49,849 nt of DNA from Candidatus Caenarcanales bacterium. GTDB taxonomy: Bacteria > Cyanobacteriota > Vampirovibrionia > LMEP-6097. The position numbers were made by a program, and so were the translations under genes. Below the pieces are notes generated by a model. That model searched no databases, had not been told where the DNA came from, and saw only the letters and a list, made by a program, of their open reading frames with translations. Location: positions 1-49,849 of the forward strand of contig CANHDW010000003.1 in NCBI GenBank assembly GCA_947459525.1, read 5' to 3'. This document shows positions 47,334 to 49,849 of the stretch, one piece after another. The stretch's first letter is position 1, and each line of letters opens with the position of its first letter.

Positions 47334-47483
47334 GTTTAATTTTTAAACAGTAATTGAATAAAAATCTTCAAATGTGTGAGGAGAGGTTTTTTATTTTTAT
47401 TGTTTTCTTTTGAGGTTGATTTATACTGATCGAGGGAATCTTAAATAATTATAAACAATATAGTAATTATAAAGTCTCTGTAG

Positions 47484-47555
47484 TATTATAGTAAAAACCA
47501 AATTAATAACTTTCCGTGTTTCTGTACCAAATCCGGTTGGCGAGAGTCGTAAAAC
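47484..47555 (+). promoter_or_regulatory. TATTAT box and conserved leader RNA motif, copy 3
   Basis: TATTAT at 47484-47489 is 25 bases before the motif. CCGTGTTT (47514-47521) pairs with AAATCCGG (47529-47536) with one mismatch, over the identical loop CTGTACC, and GGC-GAGA-GTC forms another GNRA hairpin with a G-T pair. The third stem pair is G-C here and A-T in copies 1 and 2, a compensatory change. Confidence 0.6.
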
Positions 47556-47605
47556 TTTTAAAAATTAAAAACTATAAATCTTATTTACTGTGTGAGGAGG
47601 GATTT

Positions 47606-47635
47606 ATGTTTATATCTGGGGAGGTTCTTTTATGA
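47606..47635 (+). CDS. nine-codon upstream ORF
   Basis: ATG at 47606 follows GAGGAGGG with five bases between, encodes MFISGEVLL and stops with TGA at 47633-47635, overlapping the ATG of the 53-codon gene as ATGA. A second Shine-Dalgarno (GGGGAGG) lies inside it. It may couple or gate translation of the following gene. Confidence 0.4.
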   Translation: MFISGEVLL

Positions 47636-47793
47636 ACCCTTTGCTTATTTCTACTTTTGCAGCGTTAGGTGTTTATTTTGGTGCTGCTAGGTTGGCTCAA
47701 TCGGCTGCTTCTACTAGTAGCAATCAAAGTGCTGGTCTTAATGCTGCTCTTAAAAATAATCGTAAGGCAGCAATGCAATTGTGTGCATATTAG
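47632..47793 (+). CDS. small hydrophobic peptide, 53 aa
   Basis: ATG at 47632 with GGGGAGG (47618-47624) in front, stop TAG at 47791-47793. The product is MNPLLISTFAALGVYFGAAR, then a serine-, alanine- and asparagine-rich tail ending KNNRKAAMQLCAY. The N-terminal half is an alanine/glycine-rich hydrophobic helix like that of the 61-residue peptide at 46853, and both follow the same leader motif. No family is recognised. The convergent 670-residue gene ends 11 bases further on. Confidence 0.55.
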   Translation: MNPLLISTFAALGVYFGAARLAQSAASTSSNQSAGLNAALKNNRKAAMQLCAY

Positions 47794-47804
47794 TTCCGTA
47801 TCAT

Positions 47805-49817
47805 TTAGCTAAAAGCTTGAGCTAATTGCTTTTCCTGAGCTCTGTTTCTCAGTTGGGTTGTTGCTACTATGTTGTTAGCAGAACTAGCCTGAATTTTCTC
47901 TTTGAGCGTATTCTTGAGATTAGCTGCTGATGCGATGTTGCTCGTGAGATTAGAGTAAATCTTGTTAGCTTCTTGTGATTTCCTGAACCAATCTGTGACA
48001 TTAAGTGGGGTTTTTAGAATGCTCTTCACGGCTAGGAGCAAGGTTTTCCCGATGCCAGTATCTTTATAGCTTGCTAAGTGATCTGGTAATTCCTTGGCGA
48101 AAACTTCTTCTTCTTTATCTTTGAATAATCCAGGTATATCCTTCGGAGTGCGTCCTGTTATTTTACTTGTGATTTGTTGAACAAGCCAGAATGGACTCGA
48201 TGCTGGGCTTAATTTTATTACAGCTGGATAAGTACCCACTGCGGCGTGGAAGTTTTTACCCCACCACATCCAGCCTTTTTTAAGGACGTTTATAAGTTCA
48301 GATAGCGGAGGTTTTATTAATGAATGAGAAACGAATTGAGTATCATTGTCAATGGCTCTCTTCTCTGATTTTGGCATAAAGCTCTGTACGAAAGGTGGAG
48401 CGATGAATTCCACAAGCATATTCAATAGAATAGACTTGGTGGCAGGGTTCAATACCTCGCCAGGTAGTAGATTCGATAAGCCTTTCATGAAATTCTGACA
48501 CATCGGCATTAGTAGTTTTTTCGGAATAATACTATGGAAAATGCCCATAAAGGATTCGCCTTTGCGAACTGCCGTGTGTGCGTAGCTGGTCATAGCGGAG
48601 TCTATGCGGTTTGCGTTACTGAGTATCATTGAGCTAAAGGCTTTTAGCGGAGTATTTGCATCTTGGAAGCCAGTCGCTTGAGCTTTTTTATCTAGTGTGA
48701 GTGCTGTTAAGCCAAGGCTGGCTAGGGATGTTATGCCGAAATGAATAGGGTTGAATTTTGCGAGTGATTTAATTTCTTCTTTTTTGCCATAAGAGTTTGT
48801 GGCATAGATGGTTTGACCTTCTGCATCTTTTAGTATTTCACCAGGTGTAATGCCAAGAAGGTATTTATTTACATTATTAACAAATGGATCAAGGACTTTT
48901 TTAAGATTAAAGCCCGCCTCTTCTTTGACTAATTCACCATTTCCTTTATTTATAATCTTAAATTTTTTTTCGCCATTTTCATCTTCCCCTCTTATCCACC
49001 CGATTAGTTTAGCTACACCAGTGTCTTTCATGGCTTCGATTATGAGTTGCTGCTCAGGACTCACGTCACCTCCATGGTTCGAAGAATTCGCGAGTATGTT
49101 ATTCTCAGCGGTAATAGTTCTTAAAATAAAGGTCAGTGGTCTTGCGACCATGTCACCAATAAGCGTATTAATTATTGGATATTTTTTAGCAAAATGAGGA
49201 AAAACTCGACGAAAAGTAGCTATAGATTGATCTACGCCGATGTCTGTGATTAGGCGTGATAGGAATGAGTCAGAGAAGGTCTTTTCAATATTATTGTTTA
49301 AAGCGTTATATTCTATACTATTTGGGTCAATTTTTGCGCTTTCAAGCTTTTTGATCTGCTGAAGAGTTGCTTCTCTTTCCGTCTCCGAAAGGTTGCCGGT
49401 TTCAAGAAGATTCTTTAATTCTTTACAGTGCTCATCTAAATTGTTGGATAGCTTGGTCGCGTCACCTTCTTGAATGATCGCATTTACTACTGCTTCTGCT
49501 GAGGAACTCGTTAATAAAGCATTAGTCCAAGATTTTAGAACACTTTCCCAGACTGAATAAATAAAGCTTTTGTTCCAATTTCGCTCGCCATAATAATTAT
49601 TAGCATGGTAGCCAGATATCGATTTATCGTAGATAGGCTCTTTATTTTTTTTGTTAATCTTATCAGACCTAGCAGAAGAGACTTCTCCCTTTAAACCTTG
49701 ATTAAAAGCTTTAGCGGCGTTAAAAATCGATCCAGTTGGCTCTGGGCTTGTTGCAGTATTTGGATTTATTCCTTGTTCTAGAAAGCTCTTGTTTGTACCT
49801 ATAGAAGTACTAACCAA
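47805..49817 (-). CDS. hypothetical protein, 670 aa
   Basis: The frame begins at TTG (49815-49817), directly after an in-frame TGA and eight bases downstream of GGGAGGG, so the start is well supported. I do not recognise any domain. The first 70 residues are polar and probably disordered. A charged helical stretch follows (LSNNLDEHCKELKNLLETG...LQQIKKLESAK), then several moderately hydrophobic segments (for example FGITSLASLGLTALTL and KSILLNMLVEFIAPPFVQSFM) and an alanine-rich helical end. There is no signal peptide. It may be a membrane-associated or effector-type structural protein; this is a guess from composition. Little else lies near it, apart from the two small peptides that converge on it. 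Confidence 0.7.
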   Translation of the reverse strand: MVSTSIGTNKSFLEQGINPNTATSPEPTGSIFNAAKAFNQGLKGEVSSARSDKINKKNKEPIYDKSISGYHANNYYGERNWNKSFIYSVWESVLKSWTNALLTSSSAEAVVNAIIQEGDATKLSNNLDEHCKELKNLLETGNLSETEREATLQQIKKLESAKIDPNSIEYNALNNNIEKTFSDSFLSRLITDIGVDQSIATFRRVFPHFAKKYPIINTLIGDMVARPLTFILRTITAENNILANSSNHGGDVSPEQQLIIEAMKDTGVAKLIGWIRGEDENGEKKFKIINKGNGELVKEEAGFNLKKVLDPFVNNVNKYLLGITPGEILKDAEGQTIYATNSYGKKEEIKSLAKFNPIHFGITSLASLGLTALTLDKKAQATGFQDANTPLKAFSSMILSNANRIDSAMTSYAHTAVRKGESFMGIFHSIIPKKLLMPMCQNFMKGLSNLLPGEVLNPATKSILLNMLVEFIAPPFVQSFMPKSEKRAIDNDTQFVSHSLIKPPLSELINVLKKGWMWWGKNFHAAVGTYPAVIKLSPASSPFWLVQQITSKITGRTPKDIPGLFKDKEEEVFAKELPDHLASYKDTGIGKTLLLAVKSILKTPLNVTDWFRKSQEANKIYSNLTSNIASAANLKNTLKEKIQASSANNIVATTQLRNRAQEKQLAQAFS

Positions 49818-49849
49818 TCAGAGCCCTCCCTCGGAATGTTGGCGCTGAC

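Larger units (their letters stand above)
47039..47631 (+). other. 593-base region without a clear gene
   Basis: The region holds a terminator (47062-47098), a fragment of the interspersed element (47158-47200), and leader motif copy 2 (47287-47333) with a TATAAT box just before it. A sequence resembling the ribosome-binding segment before the 53-residue gene follows copy 2 but leads to no open frame. Leader motif copy 3 and a nine-codon upstream frame end the region. No long ORF is present. Confidence 0.6.

Noticed and set aside
47287-47555. Cyclic-di-GMP or other known riboswitch
   Set aside because: I could not match the motif's conserved bases (CTGTACC loop, GNRA hairpin, TAAAA) to any riboswitch consensus I know, so it is reported as unrecognised.
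1-49849. CRISPR array, prophage or integrative element
   Set aside because: No regularly spaced repeats, phage structural genes, integrase or attachment-site pair at either tRNA was found.

Overview
The window is AT-rich, densely coded bacterial chromosome with no phage, plasmid or CRISPR content. LpxC indicates a lipid A outer membrane. MqnA indicates menaquinone made through futalosine. There is also a cyanobacterial-type RpaB/OmpR response regulator, a prepilin peptidase, citramalate synthase and glutamine-dependent NAD synthetase. Together with the low G+C these suggest a non-photosynthetic relative of Cyanobacteria (Vampirovibrionia/Melainabacteria or a neighbouring lineage). That placement is an inference from gene content, not a phylogeny.

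Layout. 1-1180: the tail of a transposase and small genes of unknown function. 1172-4981: lpxC with a secreted partner, a tRNA-Met and an AsmA-like protein. 4999-9421: two large minus-strand genes that share an N-terminal domain. One has RTX-like repeats. The other joins a zincin, six EF-hands and a serine beta-lactamase-like domain. 9538-13653: minus-strand housekeeping run (ruvX, SpoU methyltransferase, bioF, M14 carboxypeptidase, SCP2). 13773-16922: rpsB, tsf, tRNA-Leu and a Cys-cluster protein. 17126-19944: sppA-argJ. 20028-26830: sugar nucleotidyltransferase, ald, a FolK-RimI fusion, prepilin peptidase with a GspL/PilN-like protein, an IS30 remnant and elbB. 26827-34386: a seven-gene minus-strand operon (queA, adk, rpoZ-like, coaBC, der, clcA, permease). 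34396-41384: glycosyltransferase, nagZ, hipA-hipB, mqnA and nadE. 41388-46595: lysA, cdaA, response regulator, a secreted peptide and cimA. 46596-49817: two tiny related proteins behind a repeated RNA-like leader, then a 670-residue orphan.

The most unusual feature is a family of short, relatively GC-rich interspersed elements. The clean copy is 190 bp (16938-17127), with 16-bp perfect terminal inverted repeats and 5-bp direct repeats at its flanks. A second full-length copy plus a truncated one lie inside argJ, translated in frame. Shorter right-end pieces appear in frame in queA (twice) and in the M14 carboxypeptidase gene, always read in the same frame as an acidic peptide around N-A-E-x-G-V-x-Q. 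Element plus target duplication is 195 bp, a multiple of three. This recalls the protein-invading palindromic elements of Rickettsia, but the sequence is not one I recognise.

The second candidate is a leader motif present three times at 46783-47555. It is an 8-bp stem with a 7-nt loop followed by a small hairpin, and its base changes are partly compensatory. Two copies precede 61- and 53-codon genes whose products look paralogous. The middle copy appears to have lost its gene.
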